From positions 142,094 through 206,093 of the forward strand of contig JAHDYJ010000001.1 in the NCBI GenBank assembly GCA_023383795.1: a stretch of DNA of 64,000 nt. The letters run 5' to 3'. This document shows positions 18,063 to 27,226 of this stretch, piece by piece; position 1 is the first letter of the stretch, and every line of letters starts with the position of its first letter. Source of the stretch: Burkholderiales bacterium (GTDB taxonomy: Bacteria; Pseudomonadota; Gammaproteobacteria; Burkholderiales; SG8-39). The translations under genes and the position numbers were made by a program. Under the pieces are notes generated by a model. It had not been told where the DNA came from. It did not search any database and saw only the letters and a list, made by a program, of their open reading frames with translations.

Positions 18063-19070
18063 TCAGGGCGATGCGGGCGGGACGCGGAACGCCGACGGCG
18101 CGCGCCCGGTCCAGCGCTTGAACGCCCGCGAGAAGTTGGAGAGCTCCGAGAAGCCGAGCAAGTACGCGACCTCGTTCACGCTGCGGCTCGAATCGCGGAG
18201 GTAGTCGAGCGCGAGCTCGCGACGGGTGGCCTCGAGCAGGCCCTTGAACGTCAGCCCGTGCCCGTCCAACCGGCGCTGCAGCGTGCGCGTGCTCATGTTG
18301 AGCGCCTGGGCGATGCGCGTCTGCGTCGCCGAGCCGGCGGCGAGCTCCTGCACGATCGCGCGACGCGCGGCGGCGACCACGTCGTGCCGGTCGAGGCGCG
18401 CGAGGTAGTCCTGGATGACGCGCTCGTTCGCCAGCGCGAGCTCCGCGTTCCCGGTCGGGAGCCTCCGCTCGAGCTCGGCCCGGTCGAAGATCATGGCGTA
18501 CTCCGGCGCGCCGAACTCGACCGGGGCGCGGAAGAAGGCCTCGAACCGGTCCGCGCGTTCCGGCCGCTCGCGCATGTTGCGCACCGCGAGCGGCCGGAAA
18601 TCCTCGCCGGCGATCGCGCGGCACCGGCTCACCACGGCCGCCTGGAAGCCGTCGTACGCGTACTCCGGCATGTGCGGGCGCCCGTCCGGCAGTTCGATGA
18701 CAAGGCGCAGCCGGCCGGGCTCCTCGAGCAGGGCGATCCGCTCCACGTCCGTGACCACGCGGAAGTAGCGCTGCAGCCGGCGGAGGGCGTCCATCACCGA
18801 ACCGCTGGCGAGCCAGGCGAAGCCGAGCGCGTGAGTGGTCGTCGGATGCAGGCGCTGCCCGACCTCGAGCCCGATCAACTCGTCGCCCGTCGTCTCGTGC
18901 GCGATGCGCCAGAGGCCGATCATCGCCGCGTCGGGGACGCGCGTGTTCGGATCGGCGAGCACGGCCGGATCGATTCCGGCCCGGCGCACGAGCGCATCGG
19001 CGTCGAGGCCGCGCGCGGCGAGGATGCCGTGCAGCAACAAGGCCATCGGCCCGAGCCGCGTCGCTTTCAT
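18063..19070 (-). CDS. AraC-family transcriptional regulator
   Basis: A regulator of 335 residues. The N-terminal 200 residues match the arabinose-binding-domain-like sensor common in OruR/ArgR-type regulators (LDADALVRRAGIDPAVLADPNTRVP, GLWRIAHETTGDELIGLEVG). The C-terminal domain has two helix-turn-helix motifs, TRIAQALNMSTRTLQRRLDGHGLTF and VNEVAYLLGFSELSNFSRAFKRWTGRAPSAFR. ATG 19070 with AAGGCGA upstream is preferred over an ATG at 19097. It is divergent from lpxC across 104 bases, so it may regulate itself or lpxC. Confidence 0.85.
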   Translation of the reverse strand: MKATRLGPMALLLHGILAARGLDADALVRRAGIDPAVLADPNTRVPDAAMIGLWRIAHETTGDELIGLEVGQRLHPTTTHALGFAWLASGSVMDALRRLQRYFRVVTDVERIALLEEPGRLRLVIELPDGRPHMPEYAYDGFQAAVVSRCRAIAGEDFRPLAVRNMRERPERADRFEAFFRAPVEFGAPEYAMIFDRAELERRLPTGNAELALANERVIQDYLARLDRHDVVAAARRAIVQELAAGSATQTRIAQALNMSTRTLQRRLDGHGLTFKGLLEATRRELALDYLRDSSRSVNEVAYLLGFSELSNFSRAFKRWTGRAPSAFRVPPASP

Positions 19071-19174
19071 TCGCTTCGCCTTGGCGCTCCGAAACAACCG
19101 GTTGGCGCACGCCGATAACGGCGTTTCGCCCTCGAGTCCCTATCTTCCCCGGCCGGCCCCGACCGAGGACGACC

Positions 19175-20104
19175 ATGGATAGCGTAGCCGTTCCGCCGCA
19201 GTTCGCCCAGCGCACGGTTCGCGGGACCGCGCGGTGCGAAGGGATCGGGGTACATACCGGCCGCTGGGTCAGCATGACGATCCGGGCGGGCCGGCCGGAC
19301 ACCGGGATCCAGTTCGTCCGCAGCGACCTGCCGCCGGGGCTCGGCATCATTCCGGCGCGGATCGAGCTGCTCGCAGGCGTCGACCGCCGCCTCGTGCTCG
19401 CCAACGTCCACGGCCACACCGTGCAGAGCGTCGAGCACCTGCTCGCGGCGCTGGTCGCCTGCGGCGTCGACAACGCCACCGTCGAGCTCGACGGGCCGGA
19501 AGTGCCCACCCTGGACGGCAGCGCCCGGGAGTTCGTGCAGATGATCCTGCGCGCGGGCCGCGCGCATCAGCGGCGCGTGCGCAGATTCGTCGTCATCGAG
19601 CGGATGATCGCGGTGCGCCGGGGCGACCGGCGCGCGGCTCTCCTGCCGAGCGATGTACCGCGGGCAACGCTCTCGATCGAGTACGCCGAGCGCGGCATCG
19701 ACTTCCAGTGCATCTCGACCGCGCTCGACGAGGAAACCCTGCAGCGGGACATCGGCGACGCACGCTGCTTCGGGTTCCTGGACGAGGCCGGCGAGTTGCG
19801 CGAGCGCGGGCTGGCGCTCGGCGCCTCGCTGCTGAACACGGTCGTGCTCGACGAAGGCCGGGCGGCGAACCCGGAGGGGCTGCGCAGTCCCGACGAGCTC
19901 ATCCGGCACAAGGTGCTCGACTGCGTGGGCGGACTCGCGCTCGCCGGGGCGCCGATCATCGGCCACGTCGCCGCGCACAAGCCGGGGCACGCCCTGATGA
20001 CCGACCTGGTGAAAGCGCTCCAGACGCACCCGGCCGCGTGGTCATTCGTGCGCGCAGGTGCCGCGCCTCTCGGCGGACGGAACCGGTTGCGACCGCCCGG
20101 TTGA
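19175..20104 (+). CDS. lpxC: UDP-3-O-acyl-N-acetylglucosamine deacetylase LpxC
   Basis: A zinc deacetylase of 309 residues that commits UDP-acyl-GlcNAc to lipid A synthesis. The zinc ligands are visible: the histidine H88 in SVEHLLAAL, and His and Asp in [13 protein letters not shown]. The catalytic histidine lies in AHKPGH. The N-terminal GIGVHTGR motif and the DGSAREFVQ motif are also present. The ATG at 19175 follows GAGGACGACC. In most proteobacteria lpxC sits at the end of the mur-fts cluster; here it is alone beside an AraC regulator, so it may be a second copy. Confidence 0.9.
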   Translation: MDSVAVPPQFAQRTVRGTARCEGIGVHTGRWVSMTIRAGRPDTGIQFVRSDLPPGLGIIPARIELLAGVDRRLVLANVHGHTVQSVEHLLAALVACGVDNATVELDGPEVPTLDGSAREFVQMILRAGRAHQRRVRRFVVIERMIAVRRGDRRAALLPSDVPRATLSIEYAERGIDFQCISTALDEETLQRDIGDARCFGFLDEAGELRERGLALGASLLNTVVLDEGRAANPEGLRSPDELIRHKVLDCVGGLALAGAPIIGHVAAHKPGHALMTDLVKALQTHPAAWSFVRAGAAPLGGRNRLRPPG

Positions 20105-20181
20105 CGGCGTCAGGGAGGAGCACGCGCGCCGTACGGCCGCATGCTTCAATAGCGCCAGGCAACCGTACTGCGGAGGGGCCG

Positions 20182-20712
20182 ATGAACGCGCAAGCTCTCC
20201 CGGCGGACCGCCTCGAGGCGATTCGCATCGACATCACGAAGCTCGCCGTGGACGCGATCGTGAACGCGGCCAACACCACGCTGCTCGGCGGCGGCGGCGT
20301 GGACGGCGCGATCCACCGCGCCGCAGGGCCGGAGCTCCTCGCCGAGTGCCGGACGCTCGGCGGCTGCGCGACCGGAGACGCGAGGATCACCAAGGGCTAC
20401 AAGCTGCCGGCGAAGCACGTCATCCACACGGTCGGGCCGGTGTGGCACGGTGGAAAGAAGGGCGAGCCGGAGCTCCTCGCCTCCTGCTACAGCAAGAGCC
20501 TGGCGCTCGCGGCGAAGCACGGCTTGAGGACGATCGCCTTCCCCGCGATAAGCTGCGGCGTGTACGGCTATCCGATGGAGCAGGCTGCCGCGATCGCGGT
20601 CCGCGAATGCCGGGAGTTCCTCGAGGCGCATCCGGATTTCGAACGCATCACGTTCGCGCTGTTCGACGAGGCGGCCCTCGACACCTACCGGCCGCTGCTC
20701 GCGCGCGGCTGA
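20182..20712 (+). CDS. Macrodomain O-acetyl-ADP-ribose deacetylase (YmdB-like)
   Basis: A macrodomain protein of 176 residues that hydrolyses O-acetyl-ADP-ribose or removes ADP-ribose. The ligand-binding loops are clear: [26 protein letters not shown] (residues about 21-46), [25 protein letters not shown] and ISCGVYGYP. These are the MacroD/YmdB-type motifs with the catalytic Asp after the GGGGV loop. The start at 20182 has a GGAGG site 7 bases upstream. It stands 77 bases after lpxC, with no functional link evident. Confidence 0.9.
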   Translation: MNAQALPADRLEAIRIDITKLAVDAIVNAANTTLLGGGGVDGAIHRAAGPELLAECRTLGGCATGDARITKGYKLPAKHVIHTVGPVWHGGKKGEPELLASCYSKSLALAAKHGLRTIAFPAISCGVYGYPMEQAAAIAVRECREFLEAHPDFERITFALFDEAALDTYRPLLARG

Positions 20713-20762
20713 GGCGCACGAGGCCGGCGCCGCACGGGCGTTGTGCGACAATCGGCCGCGCA

Positions 20763-21857
20763 ATGCGGCCCGACGCGCGCCCATCGCACCTGGCGCGGTA
20801 CTTCTTCGTCGCGTACACGGTGCTCGTCGTCCTCGCGAGCCTGACGCCGTTCTCAGGCTGGCGCCACGACGGCACCGGCGCGTTCGCGTTCCTGGCCGCG
20901 CCGCTGCCGCCCTACATCACCGGCTTCGACCTCGCCGCCAACGTGGTGGCCTACGGTCCGGTCGGTTTTCTGGGCGCCCTCGCCGTGATGCCGCGGCTGC
21001 GCGGCCCCGGGGCCTGGCTCGCCGCGACGCTCTTCGGCAGCGGGCTCTCGCTCGCGATGGAGTCGCTGCAGTTCTACCTGCCCGACCGCATCGAGTCGAA
21101 CGTCGATCTCGCGGCGAACGCGCTCGGCGCGGCGCTCGGCGCGCTCGCCGGGCTAGGGACCGCGCGCTGGCTCGCACGCCACGGCGGGCTCTACGCGCTG
21201 CGCGACGAGCTGTTCCACGCCGGCCGCCAGACGGACCTCGGCCTAGTGATGCTCGGCCTGTGGCTCTTCACGCAGCTCAACCCGGAGACGCTGCTGTTCG
21301 GCAACGGCGATCTGCGCGATCTGTTCGAGTCGCTGCCCTCGACGCTGCACCCGGCCGAGCTCTTCGTGCGCATCGAGGGCGCCGTCGCCGCCGCGAATCT
21401 GGTCGCCGTGGCGCTGCTCGCCGCGGCGCTGGTGCGCAGCCGCGCGCGGCGCGCGGCCGTGCTGATCGGCGTGCTCGCGGCGGCGCTGGTGGTCCGCTCG
21501 GCGGCGTTCGCGGTGCTGTTCCGGCCGTCCGACATGTTCGCGTGGTTCACGCCCGGCGCGGCCTACGGCCTGGCGATCGGCGCCGCGCTTGCGCTTCCGG
21601 GCACGCTCCTCTCGCGCCGCGCCGCGATCGCGCTCGCCGGCGTGCTGCTGATGGCCGCGACCGTGCTCGTGAACGTCGCGCCCGAGAATCCCTACTTGGC
21701 GCACTCGCTGCAGGTCTGGCGGCAGGGGCACTTCCTGAACTTCAACGGCCTTACCCGCCTCGTATCGACGCTGTGGCCGTTCGCCGCGCTCGTGTACCTG
21801 CTGCTCGCCAGCGGGCGCCGCGAGGGTGCGGCACAGGCCGGAGCCGGACGGGGGTGA
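20763..21857 (+). CDS. VanZ-like family membrane protein
   Basis: A protein of 364 residues with about nine hydrophobic helices. The VanZ-like domain (residues 15-130) contains LTPFSGW, ITGFDLAANVVAYGPVGFLGAL, SLAMESLQFYLPDRIESNVDLAANALGAALG. A second membrane half follows, ending near HFLNFNGLTRLVSTLWPFAALVYLLL. VanZ confers low-level teicoplanin resistance in enterococci, but most family members have no known role. ATG 20763 is close to the first helix; no strong ribosome binding site is seen. Confidence 0.8.
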   Translation: MRPDARPSHLARYFFVAYTVLVVLASLTPFSGWRHDGTGAFAFLAAPLPPYITGFDLAANVVAYGPVGFLGALAVMPRLRGPGAWLAATLFGSGLSLAMESLQFYLPDRIESNVDLAANALGAALGALAGLGTARWLARHGGLYALRDELFHAGRQTDLGLVMLGLWLFTQLNPETLLFGNGDLRDLFESLPSTLHPAELFVRIEGAVAAANLVAVALLAAALVRSRARRAAVLIGVLAAALVVRSAAFAVLFRPSDMFAWFTPGAAYGLAIGAALALPGTLLSRRAAIALAGVLLMAATVLVNVAPENPYLAHSLQVWRQGHFLNFNGLTRLVSTLWPFAALVYLLLASGRREGAAQAGAGRG

Positions 21858-21939
21858 TCCGCCGCCCGGGTGCGCACCAGTGCGCGCTCGGCCGCATCCC
21901 GCGGTTGGTCCCGGGCGCCGGCTTGGCCAGAATGGAAAC

Positions 21940-24024
21940 GTGAAGCTCCGGTCCGGGTGTCTCCGCTCGACGACGGCGCAGCGCGGTCGGGTCTGGGTGC
22001 GCCTGCTCATCGGCGCTGCGGCGGCGCTCCTGGTGCTGGTCGTCGGCGCGTTCATCGCCGTCTCGCTCGTCGACTGGGACAGGCACCTCGCGACGCTCGC
22101 GGCGAAGGTCAAGGAGGAGACCGGACGCGAGCTGCGCGTCGCCGGGCCTGTCGAGGTCGGGCTGCTCCCGCCGCGCGTGATCGCCGACGGCGTGAGCTTC
22201 GGCAACGCCGCGTGGGGATCGCGGCCGGAGATGGTGAAGGCGCAACGCGCGGAGGCAAGCCTCGCGCTCCTGCCCCTCCTCGCCGGGCGCTTCACGCTGC
22301 GCATCGATCTCGTCACGCCCGACGTCCTGCTCGAGCGCAATGCCGCAGGCGAGGGCAACTGGGAGCTCGCGCGGCGGCCGCCGCGCGCGGCCGACGTCCC
22401 GCGGACCGACGGTTCCGCGCCGCCGGTGGATCTCGACCGGGTGCGCATCACCAAGGCCACGATCGCCTATCGCAGCGGCCGCACCGGCAAGACACGCCGG
22501 CTGCTGGTCGATCAGGGCCTGGTGCGGCCGAAGGGACTGTCCGGGCGCGAGATCACGCTCAAGGCGGCGCTCGACGGCGTGCCGGTCGAGCTCGTGGCGC
22601 TCACCGATCGGCCGCCGATCGAGGTGCTGGCGCGCCGCGAGACGCTCGGCGTGAAGCTCGAGGCGAAGACCGCCGGCGCGCGCGTCGCGGCGGACGGGCG
22701 GATCGGCTTTCCGGCGAGCGGCGCGGCGCTCGACATGATGGTCTCCGCCGACGTGAGCGACGCCGCGTCGATCGCAAGGATCGCCGGCGTGACGCTGCCG
22801 GCGCTGCCGCCGCTCACGCTGACCGGGCGTCTGTCGGCAGCGAAGAAGGTGTATCAGGCGGAGGCCCTGGAGCTCGCGCTCGGCAGGAGCAGCGCCTCGG
22901 GCCGGCTCGCCGTCGACCTCAACGGCGCGCGCGCAAAGCTCACCGGCGAGCTCGCGGCGCGGACCATCGACGTGACCGAGCTCCGCGGCAGGCGCGGCTC
23001 GAAGGCGGCGGACGCCGGCGCGGGCGGCGACGACGCACGCGTGTTCTCGCGCACGCCGCTGCCGCTCGCGGCACTCAACGCACTCGACGCCGACGTCGGC
23101 GTGCGCGTCGCGCGGCTGGTGGTCACGCCGGAGCTGCTGCTGGAAGACGCCCAAGGACGCCTCGCGCTCGAGCGCGGGCGCCTGGCGCTGAGGCCGCTCG
23201 CGATGCGGATCGGCGGCGGCGACGCGAAGCTCGTCGGCACATTCGACGTGTCGAGCGGCAAGAGCGCGACGCTCGATGCGACGCTCACGGGCAGCGGCAT
23301 CGAGCTCGGCAAGATGATGGCCGCGCTCGGGCGCAGCGACGACGTCGCGGGCGGCCGGACCGAGCTCGCGGCGAGCCTGCGCGGGAGCGGCGGCTCGATG
23401 GCCGCGCTTGCCGGCGATCTCGACGGCCACGCGAAGATCGTCGTCCGCTCGGCGCGTGTAAAGGGCGGCGCACTCGACCGGCTCGGTGGCGACGTCTTCG
23501 TGCAGCTCGCCAACGCGGTGAACCCGGCGCGCCAGACCGACCCCTACACCGAAATCCAGTGTGCGGTGGTGAACGTGCCGGTCCGCGACGGCGTCGTCGT
23601 CGTCGACCGCACGGTCGCCGTCGAGACGCCGAAGGTCGGTGTGGCGATGGCGGGCACCGTGAACCTCGGCACCGAGCGGCTCGACCTCAGCGTGCGGCCG
23701 CAGGCGAAGCAGGGCGTCGGCGTGGGCCTCGGCAGCCTCGCGAACCTGGCGAAGCTCGAGGGCACGCTGAAGCAGCCGAAGGTGGGCATCGACATGAAGG
23801 GCGCGGCCGGCACGGCGGCGCAGGTGGGCATCGGCGTCATGACCGGCGGCCTGTCGATTCTCGCGAAAGGCCTCTTCGACAAGGCGACCATGGATGCGCC
23901 GTGCGAGACGGCGCTACGCGGCGGCGCATCCGCCGCCGCGGCGGGCGACCGGCCCGCACCAAAGGCCGACGCGCCTTCCTCCGGCGGCGGGATCGGCGGG
24001 TTCTTCGAGCGGCTGTTCAAGTAG
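21940..24024 (+). CDS. AsmA family protein
   Basis: A protein of about 694 residues with an N-terminal anchor (LLIGAAAALLVLVVGAFIAVSLVDW) followed by the AsmA domain: VKEETGRELRVAGPVEVGLLPPRVIADGVSFGNAAWG. The C-terminal part has AMAGTVNLGTERLDLSVRPQAKQGVGVGLG, LEGTLKQPKVGIDMKG and a C-terminal GGGIGGFFERLFK. It is the second AsmA-family gene in 10 kb and closer to classic AsmA in size. A GTG start at 21940 is inferred, because no ATG lies close to the anchor. It converges with the small gene at 24043. Confidence 0.82.
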   Translation: MKLRSGCLRSTTAQRGRVWVRLLIGAAAALLVLVVGAFIAVSLVDWDRHLATLAAKVKEETGRELRVAGPVEVGLLPPRVIADGVSFGNAAWGSRPEMVKAQRAEASLALLPLLAGRFTLRIDLVTPDVLLERNAAGEGNWELARRPPRAADVPRTDGSAPPVDLDRVRITKATIAYRSGRTGKTRRLLVDQGLVRPKGLSGREITLKAALDGVPVELVALTDRPPIEVLARRETLGVKLEAKTAGARVAADGRIGFPASGAALDMMVSADVSDAASIARIAGVTLPALPPLTLTGRLSAAKKVYQAEALELALGRSSASGRLAVDLNGARAKLTGELAARTIDVTELRGRRGSKAADAGAGGDDARVFSRTPLPLAALNALDADVGVRVARLVVTPELLLEDAQGRLALERGRLALRPLAMRIGGGDAKLVGTFDVSSGKSATLDATLTGSGIELGKMMAALGRSDDVAGGRTELAASLRGSGGSMAALAGDLDGHAKIVVRSARVKGGALDRLGGDVFVQLANAVNPARQTDPYTEIQCAVVNVPVRDGVVVVDRTVAVETPKVGVAMAGTVNLGTERLDLSVRPQAKQGVGVGLGSLANLAKLEGTLKQPKVGIDMKGAAGTAAQVGIGVMTGGLSILAKGLFDKATMDAPCETALRGGASAAAAGDRPAPKADAPSSGGGIGGFFERLFK

Positions 24025-24042
24025 GCGCCGCTCTGGCGCGCA

Positions 24043-24369
24043 TCACGTGTGGCGGCCGAGCCGGTCGCCGTATTTCTCGCGCAGCCGCGCGACGATCTCC
24101 AGCACGATCCGGTTCGCCTCCTCGGGACCCAGCTCGTCGAGCGTCCGGTTCCGCAACTCGTAGTGCATGCCGATCACGCCGCGCAGCTTCTTGAACGCGA
24201 GCTCGTTCCGCGATCGGCAGACCGAGATGTCGTTACGGATGATCCGCTCGATCACGCCGGGCTCGAGCACGTTCACGTCGCAGATCGTCGCGAGCCGCGC
24301 GATCTCCGCGTCAACGTTCTCGAGCTGCTTGGACCAGCCGCCCTGGGTAGAGCTCTTGCCATCGGTCAT
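24043..24369 (-). CDS. Conserved small protein of unknown function
   Basis: A protein of 108 residues, helical and charged, starting MTDGKSSTQGGWSKQLENVDAEIARLATIC. It contains ERIIRNDISVCRSRNELAFKKLRGVIGMHYELRNRTLDELG and a basic end. I do not recognise the family. It is the last gene of the pta-ackA-bdhA-fabI operon, 28 bases after fabI, with a strong GGAGG site before ATG 24369. A regulatory or accessory role in that operon is possible but not shown. Confidence 0.75.
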   Translation of the reverse strand: MTDGKSSTQGGWSKQLENVDAEIARLATICDVNVLEPGVIERIIRNDISVCRSRNELAFKKLRGVIGMHYELRNRTLDELGPEEANRIVLEIVARLREKYGDRLGRHT

Positions 24370-24397
24370 GAGTCTTGCCTCCTGTCGGTCGGGCGTA

Positions 24398-25180
24398 TCA
24401 GGCCATGATGCTGACGCCACCGTCGACGTAGAGCGTGTCGCCGGTCATGCGGCGCGCGAAGGGCGTCGCCAGGTACGCGCAGGCGAAGCCGACGTCCATG
24501 ATGTCGACCAGCTCGCCGACGGGTGCTTTCCCGACCGCCTCGTTCAGCATCAGGTCGAAATCCTTCAGTCCCGACGCCGCCCGGGTCTTGAGCGGCCCGG
24601 GCGAGATCGGATGCACCCTGATCTTGCGCGGCCCGAGCTCGAAGGCGAGGTAACGGCAGGCGGCCTCGAGCGCGGCCTTCACCGGCCCCATCACGTTGTA
24701 GTTGGGAACCACGCGGTTCGCGCCGAGGTAGCTCATCGCGAACATGGAGCCGCCGTCGGTCATCAGCGGCGCGGCGAGCTTCGCCATGCGCACGAACGAG
24801 TGGCAGGAGATGTCCATCGCCTTGGCGAAGCCCTCCGCCGTGCAGCTGAGCAGCCCGCCCTGCAGGTCGTCCTTGGGCGCCCACGCGATCGAGTGAACGA
24901 GGATGTCGAGCCGGCCCCAGTCTCCGGCGATCCGCTCGAACACCGCCTCGAGCTCGCCCGGCTGCGCGACGTCGAGCGGCATGAAGATCGGCGCCTCGAG
25001 CGCCTCGGCGAGCGGCGCGACGTGCTGCTTCGCCTTCTCGTTGAGATAGGTGATCGCGAGGTCGGCACCGAGCTCGCGGAACGCGGCGGCGCAACCGTAG
25101 GCGATCGAGTGCTCGTTCGCGATGCCGACGACGAGCGCTTTCTGCCCCTTGAGCACGGGACGGGGGATTTCCAGGGTCAT
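24398..25180 (-). CDS. fabI: Enoyl-[acyl-carrier-protein] reductase FabI
   Basis: An SDR-type NADH-dependent enoyl-ACP reductase (260 residues), the last reductive step of type II fatty acid synthesis. It has the FabI nucleotide motif (ALVVGIANEHSIAYG), HSIAWAPKDDLQGG, the tyrosine of MSYLGA and the spaced Y-x6-K pair in NYNVMGPVKAALE, then HPISPGPLKTRAASGL. These distinguish FabI from ordinary SDRs. In an acetyl-CoA/hydroxybutyrate operon it might also act on enoyl-CoA or serve as a second FabI; this is inference. It lies 53 bases after bdhA. Confidence 0.88.
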   Translation of the reverse strand: MTLEIPRPVLKGQKALVVGIANEHSIAYGCAAAFRELGADLAITYLNEKAKQHVAPLAEALEAPIFMPLDVAQPGELEAVFERIAGDWGRLDILVHSIAWAPKDDLQGGLLSCTAEGFAKAMDISCHSFVRMAKLAAPLMTDGGSMFAMSYLGANRVVPNYNVMGPVKAALEAACRYLAFELGPRKIRVHPISPGPLKTRAASGLKDFDLMLNEAVGKAPVGELVDIMDVGFACAYLATPFARRMTGDTLYVDGGVSIMA

Positions 25181-25233
25181 TGTGCGGGCCTCGCTGGTGT
25201 GCAGGTGCTGGGGAGCGACCGTGCGCCCGGACG

Positions 25234-26016
25234 CTACTGGGCGGTCCAGCCGCCGTCGACCGGCAGCGCGATGCCGCGGATCTGCGCGGCGCTGTCCGAG
25301 CAGAGGTAGACCGCGGCGGCGGCGATCTGCTCGATCGTGGCGAAATCCTGCGACGGCTGCTTCTCGGCGGGGAAGCGGCGGCGGGCGGCGTCCGGGGCGA
25401 GCCCCTCGCGCGCGGCGAGTGCGTCGATCTGCGCCTGGATGAGCGGCGTGAGCACCCACCCGGGACAGATGGCGTTGCAGGTGACCCCGGTCTTCGCCGT
25501 CTCGAGGGCGACCACCTTCGTGAGCCCGACGAGGCCGTGCTTGGCGGCGACATACGCGGACTTGTCTACCGAAGCCACCAGCCCGTGCACCGAGGCGATG
25601 TTGACGATGCGCCCCCAGTTCCGCTCGAGCATCCGCGGCAGCGCGGCACGGATGCCGTGGAACGCCGCCGACAGGTTGATAGCGATGATCGCGTCCCAGC
25701 GCTCCGGCGGGAACTCGTGCACCGGCGCAACGTGCTGGATGCCGGCGTTGTTGACGAGAATGTCGACGCGGCCGAGCTCACGCGTCGCCTGCTCGACCAT
25801 GCGCTCGATCTCTGCCGGCCTGGTCAGGTCGGCCGCGCCGTAGACGACGCGCACACCGTGCTCGGCTGCGAGCGACGCGCGGAGCTTCTCGATCTCTGCG
25901 GCATCGCCGAAGCCGTTCAGGAGGACGTCGGCGCCCTGCGCCGCGAGTGCCCGGGCGATGCCGAGTCCGATCCCGCTCGTCGAGCCGGTGACGATGGCGC
26001 TCCTGCCCTTCAACAT
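25234..26016 (-). CDS. bdhA: 3-hydroxybutyrate dehydrogenase
   Basis: A classical SDR of 260 residues that oxidises D-3-hydroxybutyrate to acetoacetate with NAD+, a step in PHB use. It shows TGSTSGIGLGIARALA, NNAGIQHVAPV, the catalytic serine in IVNIASVHGLVAS, and Y-x3-K in SAYVAAKHGL. The region CPGWVLTPLIQAQIDALA and the end QIRGIALPVDGGWTAQ are typical of 3-hydroxybutyrate dehydrogenase. AGGAGG precedes the ATG at 26016. Its place after ackA fits turnover of storage polymer into acetyl-CoA. Confidence 0.87.
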   Translation of the reverse strand: MLKGRSAIVTGSTSGIGLGIARALAAQGADVLLNGFGDAAEIEKLRASLAAEHGVRVVYGAADLTRPAEIERMVEQATRELGRVDILVNNAGIQHVAPVHEFPPERWDAIIAINLSAAFHGIRAALPRMLERNWGRIVNIASVHGLVASVDKSAYVAAKHGLVGLTKVVALETAKTGVTCNAICPGWVLTPLIQAQIDALAAREGLAPDAARRRFPAEKQPSQDFATIEQIAAAAVYLCSDSAAQIRGIALPVDGGWTAQ

Positions 26017-26036
26017 CGTGCCTCCTGGCGTTGGGC

Positions 26037-27221
26037 TCACGCGGAGCCGAGCACGCGCTGGGTGTGGCGCGCAATCATAAGCTCTTCGTTGGTGGGAAGC
26101 GACCACGCCGCGATCCGGCTCGCCGCGGTACTGATGCGCGGGCCACGATCCGCGTTGGCGGCCGGATCGAGCTCCACGCCGAGCCACGCCGCGTCGCGGC
26201 ACACCCGCTCGCGGATCGCCGCGGAGTTCTCGCCGATGCCGGCAGTGAACACGATCGCGTCCAGCCCGCCGAGCGCGGCGGCGAGCGAGCCGAGCTCGCG
26301 ACGGATGCGGTAGCAGTAGAGATCGACCGCGGTCTTCGCGCGGGAATCGTCGCTCGCGAGGAGCGTGCGCATGTCGCTCGAGATGCCCGAGACGCCGAGC
26401 AGGCCGGACTGGTTGTAGATCAGCTTCTCGATCGCGCGCGCGTCCATGCCGCGCTGGTCCATCAGGTAAAGGATGACGCCGGGGTCGAGCGCGCCCGTGC
26501 GCGTGCCCATCGGCAGGCCGTCGACCGCCGTGAACCCCATCGTGCTCGCGACGCTCCTGCCCGCCTCGAGCGCGCACATGCTCGCGCCGTTGCCGAGGTG
26601 CAGCACGACGGTCTTCCCGCGCGCGGCCTGCGCATCGTGCTGCGGCAGCACCGACGCGATGTACTCGTAGGAGAGGCCGTGGAAGCCGTAGCGGCGAACG
26701 CCGGCGTCGTGCAGCTCCGCCGGGATCGCGAACCGCTGCGCGATCTCCGGGTTCGTCCGGTGGAACGAGGTGTCGAAACACGCGACTTGCGCGAGCCCGG
26801 GCTGCCGCTCGAGGAGGAGGCGAATCGGAGTCAGGTTGTGCGGCTGGTGGAGCGGCGCGAGCGGCACGAACTTCTCCAGCGCCGCAAGCACGCCGGCGTC
26901 GATGCGCACCGGCCGCGTATACTCGAGCCCGCCGTGCACGACCCGGTGCCCGACCCCGATCAGCCGATGTTCGGCGAGCTCGCCGCGGACGTAGCCGGCG
27001 AGGTGATCTAGCGCGCCGCCGTGTCCGAGCCTCGTGCCCTCGCCCCAGGACTTCTCGCTCACGGTGGCGCCCGCGTCGTCCTTCGCGACGAAGCGCGGAT
27101 GGGTGAAGAGCCCCTCGATCTGGCCGCGCAGCATCGGGCCGAGCGACTCGTCGCGCGCGACGAACAGCGAGAACTTGATGCTCGAGGAACCCGCGTTCAG
27201 AACCAGGATCGCGTCGGACAC
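26037..27221 (-). CDS. ackA: Acetate kinase AckA
   Basis: An acetate kinase of 394 residues that makes ATP and acetate from acetyl phosphate (reversible). The family signatures are complete: LVLNAGSSSIKFSLF at the N-terminus, GHRVVHGG, ACFDTSFH, YGFHGLSYEYIA, HLGNGASMCAL and TAGIGENSAAIRE. The start is GTG at 27221, supported by the canonical N-terminus MSDAILVLNAGSSS. It begins 5 bases after pta ends, so the two are translated together. Confidence 0.94.
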   Translation of the reverse strand: MSDAILVLNAGSSSIKFSLFVARDESLGPMLRGQIEGLFTHPRFVAKDDAGATVSEKSWGEGTRLGHGGALDHLAGYVRGELAEHRLIGVGHRVVHGGLEYTRPVRIDAGVLAALEKFVPLAPLHQPHNLTPIRLLLERQPGLAQVACFDTSFHRTNPEIAQRFAIPAELHDAGVRRYGFHGLSYEYIASVLPQHDAQAARGKTVVLHLGNGASMCALEAGRSVASTMGFTAVDGLPMGTRTGALDPGVILYLMDQRGMDARAIEKLIYNQSGLLGVSGISSDMRTLLASDDSRAKTAVDLYCYRIRRELGSLAAALGGLDAIVFTAGIGENSAAIRERVCRDAAWLGVELDPAANADRGPRISTAASRIAAWSLPTNEELMIARHTQRVLGSA

Positions 27222-27226
27222 GGCTG

